Shown: positions 49,285 through 59,428, numbered from the stretch's first letter. The stretch: 64,000 nt of DNA from Streptomyces diastatochromogenes (GCA_026913215.1 JAPTYK010000001.1:2728001-2792000), one strand, 5' to 3'. Made by a program: numbers and translations. The notes: a model not told the origin generated them from the letters alone.

Positions 49285-50547
49285 TCAGCCCCCCGCCACC
49301 CGACTCACCGTATAGATCAGGAGACCCGCCAGGGCGCCGACCACGGTGCCGTTGATGCGGATGAACTGGAGGTCGCGGCCGATGTTGGCTTCGATCTTGC
49401 GGGAGGTCTGGGTGGCGTCCCAGCCGGCGATGGTGTCGGTGATGAGGGAGGTGATCTCGTGGCGGTAGGTGGTGACGACGTAGGCGGCCGCGTCTTCGGC
49501 CCAGCCTTCGAGCTTCGCTTGGAGGCGGGAGTCCGTGGAGAGGCGGGTGCCGAGGGAGATGAGGGAGGCGCGGGCGCGGAGGCGGAGTTGGCTGTGGTCG
49601 TCCTCGGCGGCGGCGAGGATGAGGGAGCGGACGGAGGACCAGGCGGAGGCGATGATGTCCTGGACCTCGGGGCGGGCCAGGAGGTCCGACTTCAGGCGTT
49701 CGACGCGGGCCCGGGTGTCGGTGTCGGCCTGGAGGTCGGCCGCGAAGTCGGTGAGGAAGCGGTCGATCGCGCCGCGCGCAGGGTGGCCCGGCATGTCGCG
49801 CATCTCCGTCACGAAGCGGAGGAGCTCCTTGTAGACGCGTTCGCCGATGCGGCGGTCCACGAAGCGGGGGTCCAGCCCGGGCTCCGCCCTGGACCGCGTC
49901 CATCACCGAGTCGCCGTGGGTGACCAGCCAGTCGTGGGCGCGGGTGCAGATCAGGTCGACCGCCCGGTGGTGCGCCCCGTCCGCGACGACCCTTTCGAGG
50001 GTTTTGCCGAGGCCGGGGGCGATCTCGGCGGATTCGGCGCGGCGGGTGATCGCCTCCCCCACCACCGCCTGGACGTCCGCGTCGCGCAGGACGGTCAGGG
50101 CGCCCCGTAGCGCTGTGGACAGTTCCGCCGTCACCCGGTCCGCGTGGGCCGGGTTCGCCAGCCAGGCCCCAGGCGGCTGCCGATGCCCAGGGAGGCCAGC
50201 CTGCCGCGCACGACGTCCGCCGACAGGAAGTTCTCGCCCACGAACGTGCCCAGCGACGCTCCCAGCTGGTCCTTCTTCGTCGGGATGATCGCCGTGTGGG
50301 GATGGGAGGCCCAGGGGCGGCGGAAGAGGGCCGTCACCGCGAACCAGTCGGCCAGCGCGCCGACCATGCCCGCCTCCGCCGCCGCCGCGACGTAGCCCGC
50401 CCAGGCGCCCCAGCCCTCGTTCCGCGCCCAGGTCGCCAGGCCGTAGACCACGGCCACGACGAGCAGCAGGGACGTGGCCAGCGCCTTCATGCGCCGGACG
50501 CCTCTGCTCTTCTCCTCGTCCGCCGCCGTGTACGAGAAACTCACCAT
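49285..50547 (-). CDS. DUF445 family membrane-associated protein
   Basis: It starts MVSFSYTAADEEKSRGVRRM and has one N-terminal membrane helix (LATSLLLVVAVVYGLATWA). The DUF445 signature ALADWFAVTALFRRPW and IPTKKDQLGASLGTFVGENF LS follow, then a long helical body (RVYKELLRFVTEMRDMPGHP, IGRDLQFIRINGTVVGALAG L) and a C-terminal hydrophobic segment. Frame shifts near 50165 and 49880. GGAGG lies about 10 bp upstream, and its start overlaps the end of the ABC ATPase gene. The role of DUF445 proteins is not established. Confidence 0.8.
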
Positions 50548-51546
50548 CGACCCGCCTTCCTCCGTCCCCCACAACAGGGACTCCCGGCGATCCTCCCGAG
50601 TTCCCCGTACATCTTCGCGATCACCGCCTCGATGTCCGGCTCCCGCACCGAGAGGTCGAGCAGGGGTACTTCGCCGCCACCGCCGCCACCAGCGGCGCCG
50701 CCGAGGCGGCGGCCGGGAAGGCGAGCCACTGGCGGGGCCCTCCGCGCGGACGAAGCGGGCGCCCGGGACGTCCCTGATCGGGTCCGCCTCCCGCTCCAGG
50801 TCCACCACCAGGAGCCGTTCGCTCTCGCCCACCGCGTGGAGGCCGGCGAGCTCGCCGTCGTACATCAGACGGCCGTGGTCGATGACCATCACCCGGGAGC
50901 AGAGCTGCTCGATGTCCGTGAGGTCGTGGGTCGTGAGGAGGACCGTGGTGCCCCGGGTCCTGTTCAGGTCGCGGAGGAACTCGCGGACCTTCGCCTTCGA
51001 CACCACGTCCAGGCCGATCGTCGGCTCGTCCAGGTACAGCACCTCCGGGTCGTGCAGCAGCGCCGCCGCGATGTCGCCGCGCATCCGCTGGCCCAGGGAG
51101 AGCTGGCGCACGGGGACGTCCAGGAGGTCTCCCAGGTCCAGGAGGTCCACGCAGCGGGCGAGGTTCTCCTCGTAGCGGGCGTCGGGGATGCGGTACATGC
51201 GGTGCACCAGGCGGTACGAGTCCCTCAGCGGCAGGTCCCACCAGAGCGTGGTGCGCTGGCCGAAGACCACCCCTATCCGCTGGGCCAGACGGGTGCGCTC
51301 CCGCGACGGGTCGATGCCCGCGACCCGCAGCCGGCCGCCGCTGGGGGTCAGGATGCCGGTGAGCATCTTGATCGTCGTCGACTTCCCGGCGCCGTTGGGG
51401 CCGATGTAGCCGACCATCTCCCCGCGCTCCACGCCGAAGGTGATGCCGTCGACCGCCCGGACCTCCCGCTTCTCGCGGCGGAGCGGGCCGGTCCTGCGGC
51501 GGACCGTGAAGATCTTCTCCAGGGCGTCCAGTTCGATGAAAGGCAT
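50541..51546 (-). CDS. ABC-2 exporter ATP-binding protein
   Basis: Walker A is IGPNGAGKSTTIKMLTGIL, signature LSLGQRMRGDIAAALLHDP, Walker B VLYLDEPTIGLDVVSK and the switch His is LLTTHDLTDIEQL. The signature reads LSLGQ instead of LSGGQ, as in the group of ATPases that pair with ABC2_membrane_6 permeases. Two frame shifts near 50740 and 50690 affect the C-terminus; the exact end is uncertain. Together with the two downstream permease genes it forms a three-gene exporter of unknown cargo. Confidence 0.85.
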
Positions 51547-51552
51547 GCTTCT

Positions 51553-52325
51553 TCAGCTTCCTGTCGATCGGTACGAGCGGATCCCCGCCCGCCACGCCAG
51601 CCCCGCCACCCCGCAGCTCGCCACCGCCACCAGCGGCGACGCGAACGCCGCCCAGTCCGGCACCCCGCCGGGGCCGGCCGCCGAGGACGTACAGCGCGGG
51701 AGCCAGCTCACGAAGGCCAGCGGGACGACGTACACGACGCCCCGCACCAGTTCCTGGGCGAAGATCGTCGGCGGGTACTGGAGGAGGGTGTTCCTCCGTA
51801 CGTGAAGGAGTTCGTGACCTCCGCCGCGTCCTGGATCCAGAACAGGGTCGACGCGCCCAGGACCATCACCGCCGCGAAGATCACCGCCCCGGACACCACC
51901 GACACCGGCAGCAGGACCGCCTTCAGCGGGGTCCACCGCACGTCGAGGAGGAGCAGGGACCAGACCAGGACCAGCAGGCCCTGCGCGACCCGGCCGAGCC
52001 TCCGCAGCGCGAACTTGTCCGCCGCGACCTGCGCGAGCAGCGGCGCCGGGCGCAGCAGGAACGTGTCGAGCGAGCCGTCCCTCACCCGCTTCCCCATCCG
52101 CTGGAGCGAGCCCATCGTCAGGTCCGCGAGCCCGAACGACGTGCCGGCCGTCCCGTACAGCAGGGCGACCTCCGCGAACGAGAAGCCGCCGAGGCCCCGC
52201 ACCTGACCGAACATCAGGAGGATGACGACGAAGTCGAAGAAGGTGACGCAGAAGCTGGTGACGAGGGTCAGGGCGAAGGAGGAGCGGTACGCCATCGTGG
52301 AGCGGATCCACATGCCCGCCACCAT
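51553..52325 (-). CDS. ABC-2 permease (first of two, DUF990/ABC2_membrane_6 type)
   Basis: Six hydrophobic segments, including FALTLVTSFCVTFFDFVVIL LMFGQ, KAVLLPVSVVSGAVIFAAVM and WAAFASPLVAVASCGVAGLA W. The motif RVRDGSLDTFLLRPAPLLAQ is typical of this family. Frame shifts near 51800 and 51690. The upstream part of the frame is unusual and the start at 52325 is chosen because the membrane sequence begins there. It forms the membrane channel with the other permease. Genes are in the order permease, permease, ATPase (minus strand). Confidence 0.75.
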
Positions 52326-52340
52326 CCTGTACGTGCGCCA

Positions 52341-52430
52341 GGAATCCCCGATCCCCGGTACGTACGCCGGGAATCCCCGGTCTCCCGGTACGTACGCCGG
52401 GAATCCCCTGTCTCCCGGTACGCACGCCCG
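52341..52430. repeat. About 30-bp tandem repeat between the two permease genes
   Basis: Three units of GGAATCCCCGGTCTCCCGG followed by TACGTACGCC, each containing the TACGTACG palindrome. It fills most of the 129-bp gap and separates two genes that would otherwise be adjacent. No regulatory role can be shown. Confidence 0.8.
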
Positions 52431-52454
52431 GCGCCGAGGCCCGGTCCGGTGCGC

Positions 52455-53261
52455 TCATCCACCCTGCACCACCACCTTCCGCGTCGCCGCCGCCTGCGCC
52501 GCCCTCCCCGCGCCCAGCAGGACCAGTGCCCAGAAGCCCTGGAAGGCGTACGCGCCCGCGAGGTCCCAGCCCGGCTCGTACCTGCCCAGGTACACATCGG
52601 CCGGGACCTGGAGGAGGGACGCCCACGGCAGCATGCGGGCGAGGTCGCCCAGCGCGCCGGGGAAGACGTTCAGCGGGAGCAGCATCCCGGAGAAGAAGAG
52701 GCCGCTGAGCCAGGCCACCTGGGCCACGCCCTGGCCGTCGAGCAGCCAGAAGGCGCTCATCGCCACCAGGTACCAGAGGGCGAAGCCGACGGTCGAGCCG
52801 AGGGCCACCGCGAGGAGGAAGGCGAGCCAGGTGCCGGGGTCCGGCGGCAGGGTGAAGTGGAAGACGAGCGCGCCGACGGCCATCGGGGCGACGCCCCGGC
52901 CGAGCAGCTGGTAGGCGGAGCGGCCGGCGTTGTCCGAGAACCACCAGGCCTGGAGGTCGGCGGGGCGGTAGAGGTCGACGGCGATGTCGCCGGTCCTGAT
53001 CCGCTCGATCAGCTCGTCCTCGAAGCCGCCGCCCATCAGTCCGCAGACGGTGATCAGGGCCTGTCCGATCCACACGTAGGCGAGGGCGTCGTCCATGGAG
53101 TAGCCGCCGAGCCGCGGGCGCTGGTCCCAGAGGGCGATGTAGGTGGCGGAGAGGACGAAGCCGAAGACGCTGTTGGTGAAGACGCCCGCGGCCGTGGCCA
53201 CGCGGTAGGTGGCGAAGCGCCGGAAGCCGCCCGCGGCCACCGTCGCGTAGAGCCGCAGCAT
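52455..53261 (-). CDS. ABC-2 permease (second, ABC2_membrane_6 type)
   Basis: An intact 268-residue protein: MLRLYATVAAGGFRRFATYR start, then AYVWIGQALITVCGLMGGGF EDELIERIRTGDIAVDLYRP and at least six membrane segments (for example TWLAFLLAVALGSTVGFALW and GFWALVLLGAGRAAQA). The sequence ELIERIRTGDIAVDLYRP is a family hallmark. It is the first gene of the exporter operon. Confidence 0.85.
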   Translation of the reverse strand: MLRLYATVAAGGFRRFATYRVATAAGVFTNSVFGFVLSATYIALWDQRPRLGGYSMDDALAYVWIGQALITVCGLMGGGFEDELIERIRTGDIAVDLYRPADLQAWWFSDNAGRSAYQLLGRGVAPMAVGALVFHFTLPPDPGTWLAFLLAVALGSTVGFALWYLVAMSAFWLLDGQGVAQVAWLSGLFFSGMLLPLNVFPGALGDLARMLPWASLLQVPADVYLGRYEPGWDLAGAYAFQGFWALVLLGAGRAAQAAATRKVVVQGG

Positions 53262-53396
53262 GCGTGTCCCCTCCGGTGCGGTCGACGGCGAAGCGCACGA
53301 CCCTAGTGGCTCCGTCCGGCGTGCCGCGAGCGGTTTTCACGCCACCTTCGGGTCGGTTGGGGGAGTTTCGGTGCATTCCGTGCAGTATGTGATGCC

Positions 53397-55396
53397 ATGT
53401 CCCCTTCCTCCAGTACGAGCAGTACGAGCGACGACGACCCCCACCCGGACGGCTGGGAGCCGAGGGACCCCACCCTTCCCGGCCCGGTGGAGAGGCGCCG
53501 GCGCCCCCGCCGGATCCTGCGCACCCTCCTCGGGCTCCTGCTGCTCGGGGCGCTGCTGCTCGCGGGCGCCTTCGCCGCCGGCTACCTCCTGGTGGAGATC
53601 CCGCCCGCCAACGCCGCCGCCGTCGCCCAGTCCAACGTCTACCTCTACCGGGACGGCACCCCCTCGCCCGCGACGGCGAGGTCAACCGCGAGAACGTCCG
53701 CCTCGACCAGATCCCGCTCACCGTCCGGCAGGCCGTCCTCGCCGCCGAGGAGCGCGACTTCCGCACCTCGCGCGCCGTCGACCCCAAGGCCATGGTCCGC
53801 GCCGCCTGGAACACCGTCACCGGCAAGGGCCGCCAGTCCGGCTCGACCATCACCCAGCAGTACGTCAAGAACTACTACCTGGGCCAGGAACAGACCCTGA
53901 CCCGCAAGGCCAAGGAGTTCTTCATCGCGCTCAAACTGGGCCGCGAGAAGAGCAAGGACGAGATCCTCCAGGGCTATCTGAACACCAGCTACTTCGGCCG
54001 GAACGCGTACGGCATCCAGGCCGCCGCCCGCGCCTACTACGGCAAGGACGTCGAGCACCTCGACACCGCCGAGGGCGCGTACCTCGCCTCCCTCCTCAAG
54101 GCCCCCAGCGCCTACGACGTCACCACCCACCCCGAGAACCGGGCCAAGGCCGTCGCCCGCTGGCACTACGTCCTCGACGGCATGGTCGGCGAGGGCTGGC
54201 TCGCCCCGCGCCCGCGCCGCCGCCCGCTTCCCCGCCCCGCAGACCGCCCGCGCCGCCACCGCCCTCTCCGGCCAGCGCGGCTACCTCGTCCAGGCCGTCG
54301 AGGAGTACCTCACCGGTCACGGGATCGTCGACGAGAAGACCCTCGCCGGCGGCGGCTTCCGCATCACCACCACCCTGGAGCCCGCCACGCAGGAGGCCCT
54401 CGTCGACGCCGTCGAGAACCGGGTCGTCTCCCGCCTCGACCCGGCGAACGCCCCTGCCGACCGGTACGTACGCGTCGGGGCCGCGGCCGTCGACCCGGCG
54501 AACGGCAAGGTCCTCGCCATGTACGGCGGCGTCGACTACACCCAGCAGTACGTCAACAACGCCACCCGCCGCGACTACCAGGTCGGCTCCACCTTCAAGC
54601 CCTTCGTCTTCACGGCCGCCGTCCAGAACGGCGCCCAGACCCAGCAGGGCCGCCTCATCACCCCGTACACCATGTACGACGGCACCAACCGGCGCCCGGT
54701 GGAGGGCTGGGGCGGCAGCCCGTACGACCCCGCCAACGAGGACGACGCGAGCTACGGCGACATCAACGTCGGCGCCGCCACCGACCTGTCGGTGAACACC
54801 GTGTACGCCCAGATGGCCGTCGACGTCGGCCCCGCGCACGTACGGCGCACCGCGATCGACCTCGGGCTGCCCGGCACCACCCCCGACCTGAACGCCTCCC
54901 CCTCCATCGCGCTGGGCCCCGCCACCGCCAGCGTCCTCGACATGGCCTCGGCGTACGCGACGCTCGCCGCGCACGGCCGGAACGGCACGTGCTCGCTCGT
55001 CGAGGAGATCAGCCGGAACGGCCGGAGGCTGGCCCTCCGGCCACCGCCCGCCGGCAGGCGGTGAGCCGCGAGGCCGCCGACACGACCACGTCGGTCCTGC
55101 GGAGCGTCGTCGAGACCGGCACGGGCACGGCCGCGCAGGCCGCCGGACGCCCGGCCGCCGGCAAGACGGGCACGGCCGAGGACGACAAGGCCGCCTGGTT
55201 CGCCGGCTACACCCCGGAGCTCGCGACGGTCGTCGCGGTCATGGGCCAGGACCCCGAGTCGGGCGCGCAGGAACCCCTGTACGGGGCGCTCGGCCAGCCG
55301 CGCGTCAACGGGGGCGGGGTGCCGGCCGAGATCTGGGGCGCCTTCACCCGGGAGGCCCTGGACGGGACCCCGCCCGGGACTTCGAGCTCCGGCTGA
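53397..55396 (+). CDS. Bifunctional class A penicillin-binding protein (transglycosylase/transpeptidase)
   Basis: A short cytoplasmic tail is followed by one anchor helix (LGLLLLGALLLAGAFAAGYL L). The GT51 domain has the catalytic Glu in LAAEERDFRTSRA and GSTITQQYVKNYYLGQEQTL. The transpeptidase domain has SXXK as GSTFKPFVF, SXN as DLSVNTVYA and KTG as AAGKTGTAED. Frame shifts near 53660, 54215 and 55030; the C-terminus may run on as a Gly/Pro-rich tail if one more base was lost near 55380. It polymerises and cross-links peptidoglycan outside the membrane. Start at 53397 is the first in-frame ATG. Confidence 0.88.
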
Positions 55397-55547
55397 TGCC
55401 GGGGCGGAGCCGCCGCCGGTCCCGGACGGGCCGGGAAGCGGCGGCGGGGACGAGACGGGCGAGGCGGGACCGGGCGCCGCGCACCCTCCGCGGGCGAGGC
55501 GGGGCCGGGCGCCGCGCGGCCCTCCGGGTCCGTACGGCCGTCCGGGG

Positions 55548-55868
55548 TCAGTGGCCGCTCGTCGCCTTGAGCCCCACCACGGCGACGAGGAGCAGACAGA
55601 CGAAGAAGATCCGGGCGGCGGTCGCCGGCTCACCGAGCACCACCATGCCGAGCACCGCCGCACCGGCCGCGCCGATGCCGACCCACACGCCGTACGCCGT
55701 ACCGATCGGCAGCGTCTTGGCCGCCTGCGACAGCAGCACCATGGAGGCGACGATCCCGACGCCGGTGAACACGCTCGGCCAGAGCCGCGTGAAACCGTCC
55801 GTGTACTTCATTCCGATGGACCAGCCGACTTCGAGCAGACCGGCGACGATCAGCAGAACCCAGGCCAT
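55548..55868 (-). CDS. SugE/Gdx-type SMR guanidinium exporter
   Basis: An intact 106-residue, four-helix small multidrug resistance protein. The N-terminus AWVLLIVAGLLEVGWSIGMK YTDGFTR has the SMR Glu14 and the GWSIGMKY pattern characteristic of SugE/Gdx rather than EmrE. Gdx proteins export guanidinium with proton exchange. A guanidine-III riboswitch core sits 36 bp upstream, giving independent support. GGAGGT lies near the start, next to a small CCGTctcACGG hairpin. Confidence 0.92.
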   Translation of the reverse strand: MAWVLLIVAGLLEVGWSIGMKYTDGFTRLWPSVFTGVGIVASMVLLSQAAKTLPIGTAYGVWVGIGAAGAAVLGMVVLGEPATAARIFFVCLLLVAVVGLKATSGH

Positions 55869-55903
55869 GACGGGACACCTCCGTGAGACGGATCAACAGG
55901 GGT

Positions 55904-55945
55904 GCGTCGTCTTGTCGTCAACCCGGTACGGCGCGTCTCGTCGGG
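55904..55945 (-). ncRNA. Guanidine-III riboswitch (ykkC-III) controlling gdx
   Basis: On the minus strand the core reads CCCG, then ACGAGACGCGCCGTAC, then CGGG, a short spacer, and GACAAGACGACGC. This follows the guanidine-III architecture: P1 stem CCCG/CGGG, conserved ACGAG and GACAAGACG, and the pseudoknot-forming GCGCCGT/ACGACGC (one C-A mismatch by eye). A -10-like TAGCCT lies 9 bp upstream, so the RNA would start almost at P1. Guanidine binding is expected to free the ribosome site of the exporter. Confidence 0.88.
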
Positions 55946-55970
55946 GTGTCTCCAGGCTAGCAAAGAACGA

Positions 55971-56008
55971 GCAAAGGCCCCGGTGACTCCGGTCACCAGG
56001 GCCTTTGC
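55971..56008. terminator. Bidirectional terminator hairpin between gdx region and groES-like gene
   Basis: An almost perfect stem GCAAAGGCCCCGGTGAC / GTCACCAGGGCCTTTGC with one mismatch and a 4-nt loop, flanked by T/A-rich bases on both sides. It lies 17 bp after the stop codon of the minus-strand GroES-like gene. Confidence 0.88.
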
Positions 56009-56024
56009 CCGTTCGTCTCACGTA

Positions 56025-56363
56025 TCAGAGGTACAGCCCGGTGGAGTCCGACGTCCCCTGGAACCGGTCCGCGGCCACCGCGTGCAGGTCGCGCTCGCGC
56101 ATCAGGACGTACGCGACGCCCCGCACCTCGACCTCGGCGCGGTCCTCGGGGTCGTACAGCACCCGGTCGCCGATCTCGACGGTACGGACGTTCTGACCGA
56201 CCGCGACCACCTCGGCCCAGGCCAGGCGGCGGCCCACGGCGGCCGTCGCCGGGATCAGGATGCCGCCGCCGGAACGCCGCTCTCCCTCCGGAGAGTCGGT
56301 GCGGACCAGGACCCGGTCGTGGAGCATCCGGATGGGCAGCTTGTCGTGCGTGTTCTCGCTCAC
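56025..56363 (-). CDS. GroES-like co-chaperonin paralogue
   Basis: An intact 112-residue protein. IRMLHDRVLVRTDSPEGERR SGGGILIPATA contains the Cpn10 opening and the mobile-loop region, and GDRVLYDPEDRAEVEVRGVA YVLMRERDL the C-terminal barrel. It is longer at the C-terminus than housekeeping GroES, with a tail QGTSDSTGLYL. It has no groEL gene beside it, so it is a second, stand-alone copy. Confidence 0.85.
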   Translation of the reverse strand: MSENTHDKLPIRMLHDRVLVRTDSPEGERRSGGGILIPATAAVGRRLAWAEVVAVGQNVRTVEIGDRVLYDPEDRAEVEVRGVAYVLMRERDLHAVAADRFQGTSDSTGLYL

Positions 56364-56400
56364 GGGGTGAACCTACCTGCCCCGGCGGGCCGTAAGACGA

Positions 56401-56721
56401 TCACCCCTTGTTCCTCCGCGAGGAGGAGACGATCAGCCCCACGACGGCGAGGGCCACGACGGCCGCCGGAACGACCCGCTCCAGGCGGGGCGCGCCGTCC
56501 TCGTGGGTGAAGCGGGCCTTCACGTCCGAGACGACCCGGTTGACGGCGACGAAGGCGCGTCCGGCCGTCTGGTCGACGGTCGAGGCGACCTTCGCCTTGG
56601 CGTCCCCGATGATCGTCTTCGGGTGCATCCGAATGCCGATCTCGTCGAGAGTGACGGCGAGCTGCTCGCGCCGGCGGACGATGTCCGCCTCGATCTGCGC
56701 AGGGGTCCTGGCCTCCGACAC
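56401..56721 (-). CDS. DUF3618 family membrane protein
   Basis: An intact 106-residue protein: ARTPAQIEADIVRRREQLAV TLDEIGIRMHPK is the DUF3618 signature helix, followed by a coiled linker and a C-terminal membrane helix VVPAAVVALAVVGLIVSSSR R. Its position near bcp and groES-like genes is usual in Streptomyces. The function is not known. Confidence 0.85.
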   Translation of the reverse strand: MSEARTPAQIEADIVRRREQLAVTLDEIGIRMHPKTIIGDAKAKVASTVDQTAGRAFVAVNRVVSDVKARFTHEDGAPRLERVVPAAVVALAVVGLIVSSSRRNKG

Positions 56722-56846
56722 CGCGCTGCCTCCGTAGTCGTAATCGGTCGTTGACGGTCAGTCTGTCAGCTCTGTCGCGATCGGGTCGCGCCAGACCCCC
56801 ATTAGGCTCTGGAATGCGTACGAGAACACCCCGAGGAGAGCCAGCC

Positions 56847-57314
56847 ATGAGCGAGCGACTGCAGCCCGGCGACACCGCCCCCGCCTTCACCCTTCCCGAC
56901 GCGGACGGCACCGAGGTCTCCCTCGCGGACCACAAGGGCCGCAAGGTCATCGTCTACTTCTACCCCGCGGCCCTCACCCCCGGCTGCACCAAGCAGGCCT
57001 GCGACTTCACCGACAACCTCGACGTCCTCGCCTCCGCCGGCTACGACGTCATCGGCGTCTCCCCCGACAAGCCGGAGAAGCTCGCCAAGTTCCGCGACAA
57101 GGAGAACCTCAAGGTCACCCTCGTCGGCGACCCCTCCAAGGAGACCCTGGAGGCCTACGGCGCCTTCGGCGAGAAGAAGCTCTACGGCAAGGTCGTCACG
57201 GGCGTCATCCGCTCCACGATCGTCGTCGACGAGCAGGGCAAGGTCGAACACGCCTTCTACAACGTGAAGGCCACCGGCCACGTCGCCAAGATCATGCGCG
57301 ACCTGGGCGTCTGA
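56847..57314 (+). CDS. bcp: Thioredoxin-dependent thiol peroxidase (Bcp/PrxQ)
   Basis: An intact 155-residue peroxiredoxin. The start MSERLQPGDTAPAF has GAGGAG 8 bp upstream. The active site is FYPAALTPGCTKQACDFTD, with peroxidatic Cys in PGCT and the resolving Cys five residues later, as in the PrxQ group. VDEQGKVEHAFYNVKATGHV is the C-terminal signature. It reduces hydrogen peroxide and organic peroxides in the cytoplasm. Confidence 0.95.
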   Translation: MSERLQPGDTAPAFTLPDADGTEVSLADHKGRKVIVYFYPAALTPGCTKQACDFTDNLDVLASAGYDVIGVSPDKPEKLAKFRDKENLKVTLVGDPSKETLEAYGAFGEKKLYGKVVTGVIRSTIVVDEQGKVEHAFYNVKATGHVAKIMRDLGV

Positions 57315-57426
57315 GCCCCGCCCCGTGTGACGGGCGTCTCATTCCGGGATCGTTCCCGTTTGCGAACGGCATGACCGTGCAGAAGCGCCTCTGGAGTCTG
57401 CACACCCCCAGAGAGGACGTACGGTC

Positions 57427-58922
57427 ATGCCGGCCACAGACCGCTCCCCCGCGGACGATCCCGAGGCTTTGAGACGCCACCCGCACCTGTTCAAGGCCGC
57501 CATCCGGCGTCGGCAGCCCAGACTGCGACGGACCGACATCACGGTCACCGAGGAGGCGGCGGTCAAGCGGGCAGTGCGGGCCGCCTCCCTGGGCAACGCC
57601 ATGGAGTGGTTCGACTTCGGCATCTACGCCTACCTCGCCGTCACCCTCGGACACGTCTTCTTCCCGTCCGGCAACGACACGGTCCAGCTGCTGTCGTCGT
57701 TCGCGACCTTCGCGGTCGCCTTCCTGATCCGCCCCTCGGCGGCCTGGTGTTCGGCCCGATGGGCGACCGGCTGGGCCGCAAGAAGGTCCTCGCACTGACC
57801 ATGATCCTCATGGCGGTCGGCACCTTCGCGATCGGCGTCATCCCCTCGTACGCCTCGATCGGCTTCTGGGCACCGGCGCTCCTGGTGTTCTTCCGCATGC
57901 TCCAGGGTTTCTCGACCGGCGGCGAGTACGGCGGCGCCTCGACCTTCATCGCCGAGTACGCCCCCGACCGCCGCCGCGGCTACTTCGGCAGCTTCCTCGA
58001 ATTCGGCACCCTGGCCGGTTACGTCGGCGCGGCGGGCCTCGTCACGGCGCTCACCGCGTGGCTCGGCACCGACACCATGGAGGCGTGGGGCTGGCGCGTA
58101 CCGTTCCTCGTCGCGGGCCCCCTGGGCCTGGTCGGCCTCTACCTGCGGCTCCGGCTCGACGAGACGCCCGCCTTCCAGAAGCTGGAGAACGAGTCCGCGC
58201 GCGCCCCGGAGGCGGCGGCCCCGGTGGAGACCTCCGCCAAGGGCGACCTGACGAAGATCTTCCGGCAGCAGTGGCCCGCGCTGATCCTGTGCGTCGCCCT
58301 GGTCGGCGCGTACAACATCACCGACTACATGCTGCTGTCGTACATGCCGACGTACCTCTCCGACGAGCTCGGCTACAGCGAGACCCACGGCCTGCTGATC
58401 CTCCTGCTCGTGATGGTCCTCCTCATGCTGGTCATCACTCAGGTCGGCCGCCTCAGCGACCGCTTCGGCCGCAAGCCCGTCCTGATGACCGGCATGCTCG
58501 GCTTCCTCCTCCTCTCCCTGCCCGCCTTCCTCCTGATCGGCCGGGGCGGCGTACCCGCGATCACCGCGGGCATCCTGATGCTCGGCCTCTCGCTGGTCTG
58601 CCTCCTCGGCACCATGTCGGCGGCCCTCCCCGCGCTCTTCCCGACCGACGTGCGGTACGGCTCCCTGTCGGTCGGCTACAACCTCTCGGCCTCCCTCTTC
58701 GGCGGCACCACCCCCCTCGTCATCACGGCCCTGATCGGCGCGACCGGCAGCAACCTGATGCCGGCGTACTACGCGATGGCCGCGGCGCTCGTCGGCGTGA
58801 TCGCGGTGGCCTGCATGAAGGAGACCGCCCGACGCCCCCTGGACGGATCGCCCCCGTCGGTGGCGACCCCGGAGGAGGCGGCCGAGCTGATCCTGGCCCA
58901 GACCCCGGAACCGAGGTTCTGA
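57427..58922 (+). CDS. MHS-family MFS transporter (ProP-like symporter)
   Basis: About 498 residues with 12 helices. Family marks are SLGNAMEWFDFGIYAYLAV, motif A GPMGDRLGRKKVLALTMI, GFSTGGEYGGASTFIAEYAP and the second A-like GRLSDRFGRKPVLMTGM. Proteins of this type import zwitterions such as proline and betaine, or organic acids, with protons. One frame shift at 57740 within a CGGC/G run. The first about 45 residues are hydrophilic. A strong terminator follows. The substrate is not shown by neighbours. Confidence 0.85.
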
Positions 58923-58935
58923 CCCCCTCCACCGC

Positions 58936-58980
58936 CGGGACGGCCCGCACCGGACGCGTTCCGGTGCGGGCCGTCCCGTT
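58936..58980 (+). terminator. Terminator after the MHS transporter gene
   Basis: A long stem CGGGACGGCCCGCACCGGA / TCCGGTGCGGGCCGTCCCG with a 5-nt loop, followed by TTTTCC. It begins 14 bp after the stop codon. Confidence 0.9.
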
Positions 58981-59022
58981 TTCCGTACGCGATACGCACG
59001 CGACAGGGCGCGACGGACCTGC

Positions 59023-59318
59023 CCGTTCACCACGGAGGAGCTCAAGGCGGCCGCGGCGGCCACACGGAGCGTCAGGGCCATGGCTCGCTTGCCGGGCGTA
59101 GGCGATGACGGCAGATCCCGTGCCGCACTCAGGCACATGCTCCAAACGAGGGCATGTGGCGGGGCGGGACCATCACCCCGCAGATCGACGACATCAACGG
59201 GAACTGGCTCGACAACCGTCGCGAGAACCTTCGCCACCTGTGCCCCAACTGCCACTCGATGACCGAGACCTGGTGCCGCGGCGAACATCGGCGCACCCCG
59301 CAGACCGAGAGCGCGTGA
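59023..59318 (+). pseudogene. Remnant of an HNH endonuclease gene beside tRNA-Leu
   Basis: Two parts survive. The first (PFTTEELKAAAAATRSVRAM ... GDDGRSRAALRHML) is a repeat unit found in larger Streptomyces HNH proteins. The second, in another frame from 59169, reads TITPQIDDINGNWLDNRREN LRHLCPNCHSMTETWCRGEH and is the HNH domain end, but the first Cys pair and one His are missing (IDDIN in place of the usual IDHIN). Because the loss spans more than a single base, I consider this a true internal deletion, not only a sequencing error. It lies 20 bp from the tRNA gene. Confidence 0.7.
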
Positions 59319-59338
59319 CCGCTACCATGGCCGTACTG

Positions 59339-59422
59339 GCGGCCGTGTCGTAACTGGCAGCCGAGCTGGGTTTAGGTCCCAGTGGGCGAAAGCCCGTGTG
59401 GGTTCGAGTCCCACCGGCCGCA
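59339..59422 (+). tRNA. tRNA-Leu (anticodon TAG)
   Basis: An 84-nt class II tRNA. Acceptor stem GCGGCCG/CGGCCGC, anticodon arm GCTGGGTTTAGGTCCCAGT with TAG in the loop, a variable arm TGGGCGAAAGCCCGT, and a T-arm GTGGGTTCGAGTCCCAC. Discriminator A; CCA is not encoded. Confidence 0.95.
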
Positions 59423-59428
59423 CAGGTG

